Assembly (NCBI GenBank): GCA_026988015.1
Contig: JALSMA010000068.1
Coordinates: 1-37,621 of the forward strand
Direction: 5' to 3'
DNA from: Desulfobulbaceae bacterium
GTDB lineage: Bacteria > Desulfobacterota > Desulfobulbia > Desulfobulbales > Desulfocapsaceae
DNA: 37,621 nucleotides
Part shown: positions 25,303-33,278 of the stretch, one piece after another
Layout: every line of letters begins with the position of its first letter
Position numbering within the stretch: the first letter of the stretch is position 1
Notes under the pieces: model-generated
Told to the model about the DNA's origin: nothing
Databases searched by the model: none
Seen by the model: the letters and a program-made list of their open reading frames with translations, nothing else
Position numbers and translations under genes: made by a program

Positions 25303-25815
25303 TTGACACCTCTATGCAGACGTTTTGACTATATCCAGATATTGAATATCATACCTGAGTTCGCGACGATTCAGTGATTATTTTTTTACCATATTGATAA
25401 GCAAATTTAAACTTGATGACGTCGTAAAAACTCCTCACCTGCTTCGTTGCTGCATTTTTTGTTCAATTACAACGTACCTTACTTAATACGCAGAAATAAA
25501 ACAAAAAATACGCGCCTCGCACTCGCAGGAAGTGCTCTTGGGGTGCATCTGAAGTTTTTCGAAGTATGCACTTACCACCTAGCCATCAGTGATTTTAACT
25601 TTTATAAGACCATCTAACTTAACAAACAGGTATATTAGTAAAAATCACTCACTGATCCAAACTGTAATTACCATAGGGTTTTGAAGAAATCATCAGCAGA
25701 ATACCGGAGTTCCAAGTTACAGGAACATCTTCTCTCGACAAGAACCTGCCTGTGGAATACAGTGCGGTAAGTCTGTATAACACCAACCCTTCACAACAGG
25801 TCAACCACTGAAAAG
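25303..25815. other. 513-base gene-free region between gabD and the S4 gene
   Basis: I see no coding frame here. It contains the palindromic element at 25415-25569 and, outside it, an approximate inverted pair: GATTCAGTGATTATTTTTTTAC (from 25368) against TAGTAAAAATCACTCACTGATC (about 25636-25657). That pair could bound a non-autonomous mobile element of about 290 bases, but the arms match only loosely. Confidence 0.45.
25415..25569. repeat. Large imperfect palindromic intergenic element
   Basis: The left end GATGACGTCGTAAAAACTCC is roughly complementary to the right end GAAGTTTTTCGAAGTATGC. Inside, GCATTTTTTGTT (25452-25463) pairs with AACAAAAAAT plus ACGC (25500-25513). The whole can fold back as a hairpin of about 150 bases. 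I recall similar 'TCGTAAAAACTC...' palindromic elements between genes of sulfate-reducing Desulfobacterota; this is memory, not a search result. Function unknown. Confidence 0.55.
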
Positions 25816-26043
25816 ATGAGTATAGCAACAGCCGTAGAGATCAAAAAAGAACCAATACGCTTAAGCCAGTTCCTGAAACTTGCCAATGTTGTCCAAGATG
25901 GCATTGAGGCCAAAATCAGAATCACAGAAGGTGATGTTTATGTGAACGGAGCCATTGAACTGCGCAGAGGAAGAAAACTGGTCTCAAACGACCTGGTTCT
26001 CATTGATAATATGCTCTTTCAGGTCACCAGGAAAGATTCCTAG
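25816..26043 (+). CDS. Small S4-domain RNA-binding protein
   Basis: 75 residues, essentially one S4 domain: IRLSQFLKLANVVQDGIEAK, then ITEGDVYVNGAIELRRGRKL, then a closing strand (NDLVLIDNMLFQV). It resembles the YbcJ/YaaA group of stand-alone S4 proteins, which bind structured RNA; the target is unknown. The start is an ATG at 25816 with only a weak purine stretch upstream. It is convergent with the cyclase gene, ending nine bases before that gene's stop. Confidence 0.85.
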   Translation: MSIATAVEIKKEPIRLSQFLKLANVVQDGIEAKIRITEGDVYVNGAIELRRGRKLVSNDLVLIDNMLFQVTRKDS

Positions 26044-26052
26044 TCTCTACCA

Positions 26053-27615
26053 TCATGGAAGAGACACTTGGTCCGCTTGGATAGAATAAAATTTCACAGC
26101 ATGCTCCACTCCTCGTAACTCTCTGGTATCTCCCTCTTTCACCGGAAAACTTCCCCTCATGTCCTTGTAAACAGAGTCTGTTATCAAAATTTGACCGGAC
26201 TCTGTGGATGCCGCCAGCCGTTGTGCAATATTGACATCTGTTCCAATTACTGTGTAATCAAGTCTCCTTGAAGAACCCACATTTCCATGAAACATCTCTC
26301 CTCTGCTTATTCCAATCCCCAGTCCGAGCTGCTTGAAAATCGATGATTTCTGCAACCACTTACAACGTAATTCTTCAAATCCCTGTGAAAGTTCCACAGC
26401 TGTACAGATAGCAGCTTCTGATGGTTTTTCAAGCTCTATGGGGGCACCAAAAGCAACAAGAGCTGCATCCCCCATAAATTTATCCAGGGTTCCTTTCCAG
26501 GAAAAGGCCACCTCGGAGAACAGATCAAAAAACTGGGTCAGGAAGAGATGGATGTCTTCATGGGACAGGTGCTGAACAGCAAGAGTAAAGTTGCGAATAT
26601 CAGCAAATAGTACACTGATCTCTCTCACCCCACCAATATCCATGATGTCTTTGCCTGAACTAAGCAGTATTTCAGCTACTTCTGGTGCAACATACTGTTC
26701 GAAAAGCGCCTTGGTACGAATGTTTTGTTCACGCTCCTCCATATAAATGACATTTTCAAGAGCCATGACTGCCTGGCCGCAAATAACAGAAAGCATTTCA
26801 ATATCTGATTGACTGTAAACAACTTCCCTGGCAGTTTGACTGATATTCAAGACTCCCAGTACTTTTTCACGCCCTATCAGGGGAAAAGATATGGAGGCTG
26901 TAATTTCATCACGCTGTAAATGCTCTGCGAGTGGTGACTGTGCTTGAGTCTGCTTGTTTAAAATAACCGGTTCCCCGTGTTCATAGACCCAACCGGCAAT
27001 CTTCTCACCGGATTTTATGGCAACATCCGCCGCTACGCTCTCAGCGATTCCCCTTGAGGCAACAACATGGAGACAGCTATCTTCCTCAACAAACATCATA
27101 AGAGAAATTGTGGGAACATCAATCTGAACCCCGATAGCCTCAAGAAGAAGTTCATACACCTCATGTAATGAGGTGGCAGCAATAAATTTTTCACTGAGTT
27201 TATAGAGTGGCAGGATAGTTTTAAGGCGGGTACGTTCCTCCTGAAGTGCTGCAGCACTTAACGCCTGATGAACCGCATCCACTAGCTCAGAGGCATTCAG
27301 CGGTTTATTAAGAACAGCACTTAATCCACTGTTCATGGCATTTACGACCATATCTTTATCAATATAGCCCGACACCAAAATGCCAATAACCCCGGGATAT
27401 GTCTGCCTGATCATATCAAAAGTTTCCGCCCCGGTCATTCCGGGCAGCATGGCCTCGACAATGATAAGGTCAAACTGGGTGCGCAGTGCCATTTCAATGG
27501 CCTGTTCTCCACTATAGGCGCTGAAGACCTCATAACCATGATCACCGAGAGCAATACGACCCATGTCGACAATAAGTGCCTCGTCATCAATAATTAAAAT
27601 CTTTTGAAGGGCCAT
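26053..27615 (-). CDS. Receiver-GAF-class III adenylate cyclase
   Basis: 520 residues, cytosolic. Residues 1-120 form a response-regulator receiver with Asp10/Asp11 and Lys104, but Glu54 (IIVEAMLPG) stands where the phosphorylated Asp should be. A GAF domain fills about 145-290. The cyclase domain (about 330-515) is complete: metal ligands Asp339 (FADIR) and Asp383 (MGDA), purine-selecting Lys379 and Thr455 (DYTVIG), and transition-state Asn462 and Arg466. Lys/Thr at the purine positions favours ATP, hence cAMP. No kinase is adjacent. With Glu54 the receiver may act as permanently 'on' or as a dimerisation module; the GAF ligand then becomes the likely input. Confidence 0.92.
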   Translation of the reverse strand: MALQKILIIDDEALIVDMGRIALGDHGYEVFSAYSGEQAIEMALRTQFDLIIVEAMLPGMTGAETFDMIRQTYPGVIGILVSGYIDKDMVVNAMNSGLSAVLNKPLNASELVDAVHQALSAAALQEERTRLKTILPLYKLSEKFIAATSLHEVYELLLEAIGVQIDVPTISLMMFVEEDSCLHVVASRGIAESVAADVAIKSGEKIAGWVYEHGEPVILNKQTQAQSPLAEHLQRDEITASISFPLIGREKVLGVLNISQTAREVVYSQSDIEMLSVICGQAVMALENVIYMEEREQNIRTKALFEQYVAPEVAEILLSSGKDIMDIGGVREISVLFADIRNFTLAVQHLSHEDIHLFLTQFFDLFSEVAFSWKGTLDKFMGDAALVAFGAPIELEKPSEAAICTAVELSQGFEELRCKWLQKSSIFKQLGLGIGISRGEMFHGNVGSSRRLDYTVIGTDVNIAQRLAASTESGQILITDSVYKDMRGSFPVKEGDTRELRGVEHAVKFYSIQADQVSLP

Positions 27616-27898
27616 GAATAACTAAACTCTTGGTTCTAATTTATTATGCAGCCAGCAATTGAGAAAAGATATCACTAATAGTAATTTCAATAAATGATAC
27701 CATCAGCGACAAAAGCTTTCAAGGAAAAGGCCCAAGGATTTTTAATATTTACACCATAATGTTTAAATAGCGTAACACACCAAAAATTAAATTTAATTCA
27801 ATAAAATTTTATTCCCTTCATTACTTGCAATCTCTTTACAGAATGGAGTATTGATATATTTCGATGAAATTTTTCCCTCTTTTGGTATACAACTGTTT

Positions 27899-29230
27899 AT
27901 GGCCATAAAAACCCAAAAACCTCTTGCAGAACGGATGCGCCCGCAAAAGATTGATCAAATTGTGGGCCAGCAGAATATTCTTGGTAAGGGGAAGCTCCTT
28001 GACAGCACGCTTGGTACCGGATCATTGCCTTCCCTGATCCTCTGGGGTCCGCCTGGAACTGGCAAGACCACCCTTGCAAGAATCCTTGCAAAATCAACCA
28101 CTGCCGACTTTGTCTACTTCTCAGCAGTTCTCTCCGGAGTCAGGGAGGTTCGTAAGAATGTCGACCGTGCCAGAAAACTCCAGAAAAGCGAACAACGGGG
28201 GACCATCTTTTTCATAGATGAAATCCACAGATTTAATAAAAGTCAACAGGATGCGCTTCTTCCCCATGTTGAGAGTGGCCTTTTTACGCTTATTGGTGCG
28301 ACAACGGAAAATCCTTCCTTTGAGATCATATCCCCTCTTCTTTCAAGATGCCGGGTGCTGGTTCTCTCTTCATTGGCAACCGAGGATTTGAGCACTATTT
28401 TGCAACGTGCCCTCACTGACCACGACAATGGGCTGGGGTCACATGGTCTCTTATTTGGAGAAAACAGCCTTGATGCGTTGTGTGATTTAGCTGATGGTGA
28501 CGCAAGGCGCGGACTCAACATCCTTGAGATTTCAGCATCCCTGGTTATGCACCGCATCAAGAGCCGTCCCGACAATCCTGCAACTATCACTGTGGACGAT
28601 ATAAGAGAAGCTACTCAACAATCAGTCCTTAAATATGATAAAAACGGAGACGAACACTACAATCTCATTTCTGCCCTCCATAAGAGCCTTCGCGATTCAG
28701 ACCCTGACGGCAGCCTTTACTGGCTCTACAGAATGCTTAAGGCGGGAGAAGACCCTCTGTACCTCTGCAGGAGGCTCATTCGGTTTGCCTCTGAAGATAT
28801 CGGTTTATCGGATCCCCAGGCCCTTATCCACACTCTTTCCTGCAGAGATGCTTACCACACCCTTGGACTCCCAGAGGGGAAGCTGGCTCTGGCACAGGCA
28901 GTCTGTTATCTTGCAACCGCTCCAAAGAGTCACAGTCTCTACAGAGCAGAATCGGAGGTTCGTCGCTGTATTACAAAAACCGGGTCACTTGAGGTTCCCC
29001 TACACCTGCGTAACGCCCCTACCAAACTTATGAAAGACCTTCATTACGGCAAAGGCTATCAATACGCCCACGAAGCAGAGAATGCCCTGGTTGCTCAAGA
29101 TCACCTTCCCGGTGAAATCAGGTCACAGCAGTTTTACTTTCCAAGTACCCGCGGCTATGAGGCTCTTGTTAAGGAACGGCTGGAAAAATGGAAAATAATC
29201 CTTCAAAAGAGGACTGATAATGCTCAATAA
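27899..29230 (+). CDS. rarA: Replication-associated recombination protein A (RarA/MgsA)
   Basis: 443 residues from the ATG at 27899; earlier in-frame codons from a TTG at 27851 have GGAG too close to serve. AAA+ ATPase of the clamp-loader group: PLAERMRPQKIDQIVGQQ at the start, Walker A WGPPGTGKTT, Walker B FFIDEIHRFNKSQQDALL, sensor 1 IGATTENPSFE, then the C-terminal tetramerisation domain (YDKNGDEHYNLISALHKSLRDSDPD, RRLIRFASEDIGL). It acts at stalled forks with RecA. Its last 11 bases overlap the start of the selenoprotein gene, so the two are probably cotranscribed and coupled, an unexpected pairing. Confidence 0.95.
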   Translation: MAIKTQKPLAERMRPQKIDQIVGQQNILGKGKLLDSTLGTGSLPSLILWGPPGTGKTTLARILAKSTTADFVYFSAVLSGVREVRKNVDRARKLQKSEQRGTIFFIDEIHRFNKSQQDALLPHVESGLFTLIGATTENPSFEIISPLLSRCRVLVLSSLATEDLSTILQRALTDHDNGLGSHGLLFGENSLDALCDLADGDARRGLNILEISASLVMHRIKSRPDNPATITVDDIREATQQSVLKYDKNGDEHYNLISALHKSLRDSDPDGSLYWLYRMLKAGEDPLYLCRRLIRFASEDIGLSDPQALIHTLSCRDAYHTLGLPEGKLALAQAVCYLATAPKSHSLYRAESEVRRCITKTGSLEVPLHLRNAPTKLMKDLHYGKGYQYAHEAENALVAQDHLPGEIRSQQFYFPSTRGYEALVKERLEKWKIILQKRTDNAQ

Positions 29231-30839
29231 AACACGTCACTCACACCTCCTGTTCAGCCTGTTTTTTCTTACGGTCTTCATCTTCAATATTGGTATCCCT
29301 GCGCCCGGATTCGCAAACCAGAGTAGCGCCATTCGCATATTCTACTCAGGAAATGTCAAAGGGGAAACAGAACCCTGTGGCTGAAGCTCAAAGCAACTGG
29401 GCGGTCTGTCCAAAAAAGTCTTTCAAATCAAAGCTCTTTCCAGAGATGGAAAGAGAGGAAAAATCCTCCTTGATGCAGGCAATCTCCTGTTCAAGCAAAC
29501 GCGAATTAACCACGGAAAAAGCCAGGACAAGCTCGCGGCAACGACTATCATTGATATATACCGGGATCTTAACTATGACGCAGTAGGTGTCGGACCCCTT
29601 GACCTTGCTGCTGGAGCTGCATTTATCAAACCCAGTCTGAACCAGGGGTTTCCATGGATATCCGCCAACATAACAGACAAGAATGGTTCCCCAGTTTTTA
29701 GGCAGTTCACCCACAAAAAAGCAGGGTCCACTGAAATTATAATTACTGCAATCACAGCACCTCCAGGAAGAATTTTCAAAGATATTGAGGTACTCCCTTG
29801 GGAATCCGTTCTTCCTGAACTCTTCAAACGGATAAACGCAACAAAGAAGAATAAATTTCTTATTCTTCTTTCTACGTACTCCAATGAAGAAAATATCAGA
29901 ATTGCAAGATTTTTCCCCGAAATCAGCCTGATCATCGGAGCTGACAGGCGCAAGGGGAACATCTCTCCCCAGCAGTATGACAATTGCCTCATTACCCAAA
30001 CAGCAAAGCAGGGCAAATACCAGGGTGTGTTAGACATAAATCTTGGTACTACCCGCAAATGGGGCATAGAGAATGATGAAGAACTGGCCAACCTTCAAAA
30101 CAGACTCGGTTCGCTCAACTGGCAGCTCAGCAGACTTGAGAAAAAAGAACAGCACGGAGAAAAAGAAAAAAACCGCCTTAAAGCCATAATACGTCTTCAG
30201 AAAGAAAAACAGGAACTGCATCAGCAGCTGTCTGCTCTACAGGAGACAATGGAAGAAGAAAAAAGATCAGGAACCAGAAACGATCATTTCAGCAACCGCT
30301 TCATTGCACTGGCCAAGAACCTGCCCAACGACCAGGCAACAAGAGTTAAAATAGGAGACCTCAACGAGGCAATACGAGCCCTTAACAGGAAGGCAAAGAA
30401 AACAGCAGGAAAATCACCTGACACATCCATAACTTCCCTGTCCTACGATATTGCAGGATCTGGGGTGTGTGAGACATGCCACCCTGCTCAGACAGAATTC
30501 TGGAAAAACACCAGACATGCTGCGGCATATGAGACTCTGGTTGCCAAGAGGAAGAATTTTGACCTTTCCTGCCTTGCATGTCACCTCACCCTCAATCTGC
30601 AAAACGCCACAATGGCTACCATGCAACAAACAAGTCTGCTGGCATTCCCTTCTGACTTACAGTCCGTTGGCTGTGAAACCTGTCATGGAGCAGGAAAAAA
30701 GCATAGCACCAGGCCTCAACAGTACCGTCTGGCAAAGAACCCAGGAAAGGAGGTCTGTCTCACTTGTCATACTAAGGAGCATGACAACAATTTTGATTAT
30801 GATAGAAAACTGCAGCTGATAAGCTGCCCTGCCGGTTAA
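29220..30839 (+). CDS. UshA-like tetrahaem selenoprotein with in-frame UGA (Sec55)
   Basis: The frame from the ATG at 29220 runs 540 codons with one internal stop, TGA at 29382-29384 (codon 55). I read it as selenocysteine: coding quality is continuous on both sides, a SECIS-like hairpin follows, and Sec falls in a conserved-looking P52-C53-G54-U55 motif with GGL soon after. Residues 1-32 are a signal peptide (hydrophobic 10-26, cleavage near GFA). Residues 36-275 resemble the UshA/5'-nucleotidase metallophosphatase fold (YDAVGVGPLDLAAG, SANIT, LILLSTYSNEE, LIIGADRR). Residues 282-350 form a coiled coil. The C-terminus has four CxxCH haem sites at 417, 451, 485 and 513. It should be periplasmic and redox active; the substrate is unknown. 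A frameshift or pseudogene is unlikely because no other defect exists. Confidence 0.9.
29382..29412 (+). promoter_or_regulatory. UGA selenocysteine codon and bacterial SECIS hairpin
   Basis: The UGA (29382-29384) is followed after 18 bases by a hairpin: UGGGC (29398-29402), loop GGUCU (29403-29407), GUCCA (29408-29412), five base pairs. Outer pairing AAAG/CUUU is possible. From memory, E. coli fdhF has the same 18-base spacing from its UGA to the same GGUCU core, which SelB recognises. selA, selB and selC are not in this window. Confidence 0.82.
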
Positions 30840-30865
30840 TTGAACATTCGCCAAACAGAACGCAC

Positions 30866-31939
30866 TTAAGTGTCCAAAAACGCAGTCAAGAGAGGGTGTA
30901 GCACCTTTCTTGACAAGGCTTCGTTGGCCTGACCATATATTCTGACACTTCCGTTTGGATCGATTTTCCATAAATCACCACGCAGAAGAGACAGACCGAA
31001 GCCTTTTTCCTGAAGAACTGTAAAAAGGCTATCCTGAGCATTGTCATCATCCCAGACGACTATCATTTCTCTGCGAAAATGTGGTTGGGTTGTGACCAAC
31101 ATAAGCACAAGAAATTCCAGATTCCTGTCTCTTTGATATTCTTTCAAGGTCTTTAAAATGTTTACATCCCTTTCGTGCAGACTGGCGCTATCCAGGCAAA
31201 CCACAGCAACACCATATCGTATTTTCCCTATCTGATATTCTTTATAATCCCTACGCAGCAGATCAACAACCGTCATGCCATTAATATCATGTCGTTTCAT
31301 CTGCAATATTTTAAACAAACGTTTTCCGTCAATTTCACATATTGCCGTTAGAACAGATGCCATAGCATTATCTGCTGCCGTGGCTTTTTTAGATCGTTGC
31401 GACAGATTCAGGGTATCTAGGAGTATGGCGGCTAGCAGTAGACAGGCAACATCTTTATCGATAAAAGCCCTCTCCCTAACAAATTCCTGGGCCACCAGGG
31501 TCGCAGTAGAGCCAACCTGCTGTATAATTCTTGGGGAAACTGTCTGAAAAAGACCACTATCATCATGATGATCTATAATTCCGGTAACCTTGGCAGAATA
31601 CGGGTCTAAGGATAACCCTGGCTGATTGTGGTCAATGAGTACCAGACTGAAGTTTTCAGGGAACTCATCAAAAAGGACATCATCAATAAAAAGGAGATCA
31701 TCAGGCATGATACCTGTTTTCAGCAACAGGTATGATATCTCTTTGCGCAGGGGAAAATCACAGCGAAAACAATTTACAACAGGGATGGCTGGAATGTCAT
31801 GGTGGGTCGTACTCAGATATGCATAGCAAAGTGATGATACAGTGGAATCAAGATCCGCAGCTTCGTTACCTATAACTAAAATCTGAAAAGTCCCTGTCCT
31901 TTCTTTCAACGACGCGACATAGTCTCGAAACGAAAGCAT
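30866..31939 (-). CDS. DHH-DHHA2 phosphoesterase (prune/PPX1-like)
   Basis: 357 residues from the ATG at 31939; an upstream ATG at 31972 is possible, and neither has a well-placed ribosome-binding site. DHH motifs: GNEAADLDSTVSS (DxD), VLIDHNQ and the signature IDHHDD. The C-terminal DHHA2 domain (about 225-355) has FLVLMLVTTQPHFRREM and VRIYGQANEALSRKVLHPLL. The 'GNEA.DLDS' opening resembles prune and PPX1 exopolyphosphatases more than family II pyrophosphatases ('GH.NPDTDS'), so short-chain polyphosphatase activity is a reasonable guess. It converges on the selenoprotein gene and lies downstream of ppaC, with a terminator between them. Confidence 0.85.
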   Translation of the reverse strand: MLSFRDYVASLKERTGTFQILVIGNEAADLDSTVSSLCYAYLSTTHHDIPAIPVVNCFRCDFPLRKEISYLLLKTGIMPDDLLFIDDVLFDEFPENFSLVLIDHNQPGLSLDPYSAKVTGIIDHHDDSGLFQTVSPRIIQQVGSTATLVAQEFVRERAFIDKDVACLLLAAILLDTLNLSQRSKKATAADNAMASVLTAICEIDGKRLFKILQMKRHDINGMTVVDLLRRDYKEYQIGKIRYGVAVVCLDSASLHERDVNILKTLKEYQRDRNLEFLVLMLVTTQPHFRREMIVVWDDDNAQDSLFTVLQEKGFGLSLLRGDLWKIDPNGSVRIYGQANEALSRKVLHPLLTAFLDT

Positions 31940-32041
31940 GAATAATAAAGTCCCCTCAGCCTGACCCGGCATCACTTGAATAATGGAAGTTTATGTAAAA
32001 ATCTCTTAAGCAAAGAGCCAGCCAAAAACATCTTTATAAAA

Positions 32042-32076
32042 AAAAGGGTGCTTTTGGAAAATCCAAAAACACCCTG
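32042..32076 (-). terminator. Intrinsic terminator after ppaC
   Basis: On the minus strand AGGGTGTTTTTGGA pairs with TCCAAAAGCACCCT (one G-U pair), loop of three, followed by eight T residues. It lies about 47 bases after the ppaC stop and should separate ppaC from the DHH gene downstream. Confidence 0.92.
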
Positions 32077-32122
32077 AATAATAAAACCAGCTTCCAGAAA
32101 AAGCTATGATTGCTTCAGCAAA

Positions 32123-33052
32123 CTAGCAGCCAAAAGCTTTCTGAAGATCTGGAACAACCTGTTTTTTACGACTCATCATACCATCAACCCACATGGAGGT
32201 TCCATCAATTTTTCCACCGAAAGCACCTTCGATAAGAGCTTCATCGTCGGAAACGACAACCAACTCTGTTCCTTCTTTCACAACATCGGTGAGCATTAAA
32301 AGTACGGTATGGCGACCATCAGCTTTAACTTCCCTAGCAGCAGCAAGGAGGTCATCACGGATGGCAGCAACTTGGTCAAGAGTGGCAAGCTCAAGCTGAC
32401 CTACACCTACTTTCTTTCCGTTCATATCAAAATCTTTGTAGTCACGGAAGAGGAGGTCTTTTGCAGGAACACCATCAACTGAGGATTTTGCCTTGAGCAT
32501 ATCCATAAAAAGTACTTCGGTATCGTCAACACCGGCAATCACTTTCAGTTCTGCAACGGCAGCTTTGTCCTCATCGGTACAGGTCGGAGATTTAAAATTA
32601 ACGGTATCGGAGAGGATCGCGGAAAGCATACCACCAGCGACATCCTTAGGAACAGCAACACCCGCGTCTTTAAACATCTTGTTCAAAACAGTTCCGGTAC
32701 AGCCAACTGGTTCAACACGAACAAGAATAGGCTGATTGGTAGTTACATCACCAACTTTATGATGATCAACGATGGTCACAACTTCAGCATCAGTAATGTT
32801 TGCAGGAGCCTGACCAATATCACTGAAATCCACAAGAGCAACAGTCTTACCGGCAGCATCCATCATCTCTTCAGGAGCAGTAAGACCAAAACGCTCAAGA
32901 ACTACTGTTGATTCCGGATTGAGGTCACTAAGGGATGACTGCATACATGCCTTGGCATCCTGGCCCTGGGCATTTAGAAGAGCTGCAAGCCCGATGGCTG
33001 CAGTTACTGAGTCGGTATCAGGATTTGAGTGGCCTGTTACGTGAATTGTCAT
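32123..33052 (-). CDS. ppaC: Manganese-dependent inorganic pyrophosphatase (family II)
   Basis: 309 residues, full length. Hydrolyses PPi to phosphate. Active-site segments: GHSNPDTDSV (His8, Asp12, Asp14), LVDFSD (Asp75), IVDHHKVGD (Asp96, His97, His98) and the C-terminal SRKKQ near 294-298 that grips phosphate. The final domain is DHHA2. No CBS/DRTGG regulatory insert is present, so it should be constitutively active. In sulfate reducers such an enzyme pulls ATP sulfurylase forward by removing PPi, which would fit the inferred lineage. The ATG at 33052 is preceded by GGAGGAAAACACC. A strong terminator follows. Confidence 0.96.
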   Translation of the reverse strand: MTIHVTGHSNPDTDSVTAAIGLAALLNAQGQDAKACMQSSLSDLNPESTVVLERFGLTAPEEMMDAAGKTVALVDFSDIGQAPANITDAEVVTIVDHHKVGDVTTNQPILVRVEPVGCTGTVLNKMFKDAGVAVPKDVAGGMLSAILSDTVNFKSPTCTDEDKAAVAELKVIAGVDDTEVLFMDMLKAKSSVDGVPAKDLLFRDYKDFDMNGKKVGVGQLELATLDQVAAIRDDLLAAAREVKADGRHTVLLMLTDVVKEGTELVVVSDDEALIEGAFGGKIDGTSMWVDGMMSRKKQVVPDLQKAFGC

Positions 33053-33278
33053 GGTGTTTTCCTCCGTACACTTTATTTATTGAAATTTGTCCCATAACGG
33101 GATTCCTTAACTTCTTATAAATTGTTGGGAACAATAGTGCTTTAGGTGATCCGAGTCAAGTGGAAAACTAAATCCTAACGGAAAAATAATGGCACAAAAA
33201 TTAGCATGATTGGTCGTGACTTTACCTCATACTTACTGTACAATATACATTCTTTATTTTAACGATATCCCTCTATCA

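Noticed and set aside
29382-29384. TGA in the cytochrome gene as a nonsense mutation making a pseudogene
   Set aside because: The frame is otherwise intact for 540 codons, the signal peptide and haem sites lie on opposite sides of the TGA, and a hairpin with SECIS geometry follows it.
29388-30091. Two minus-strand open frames of 203 and 172 codons in the selenoprotein region
   Set aside because: They encode no recognisable motif, overlap each other in different frames and are shadows of the plus-strand gene.
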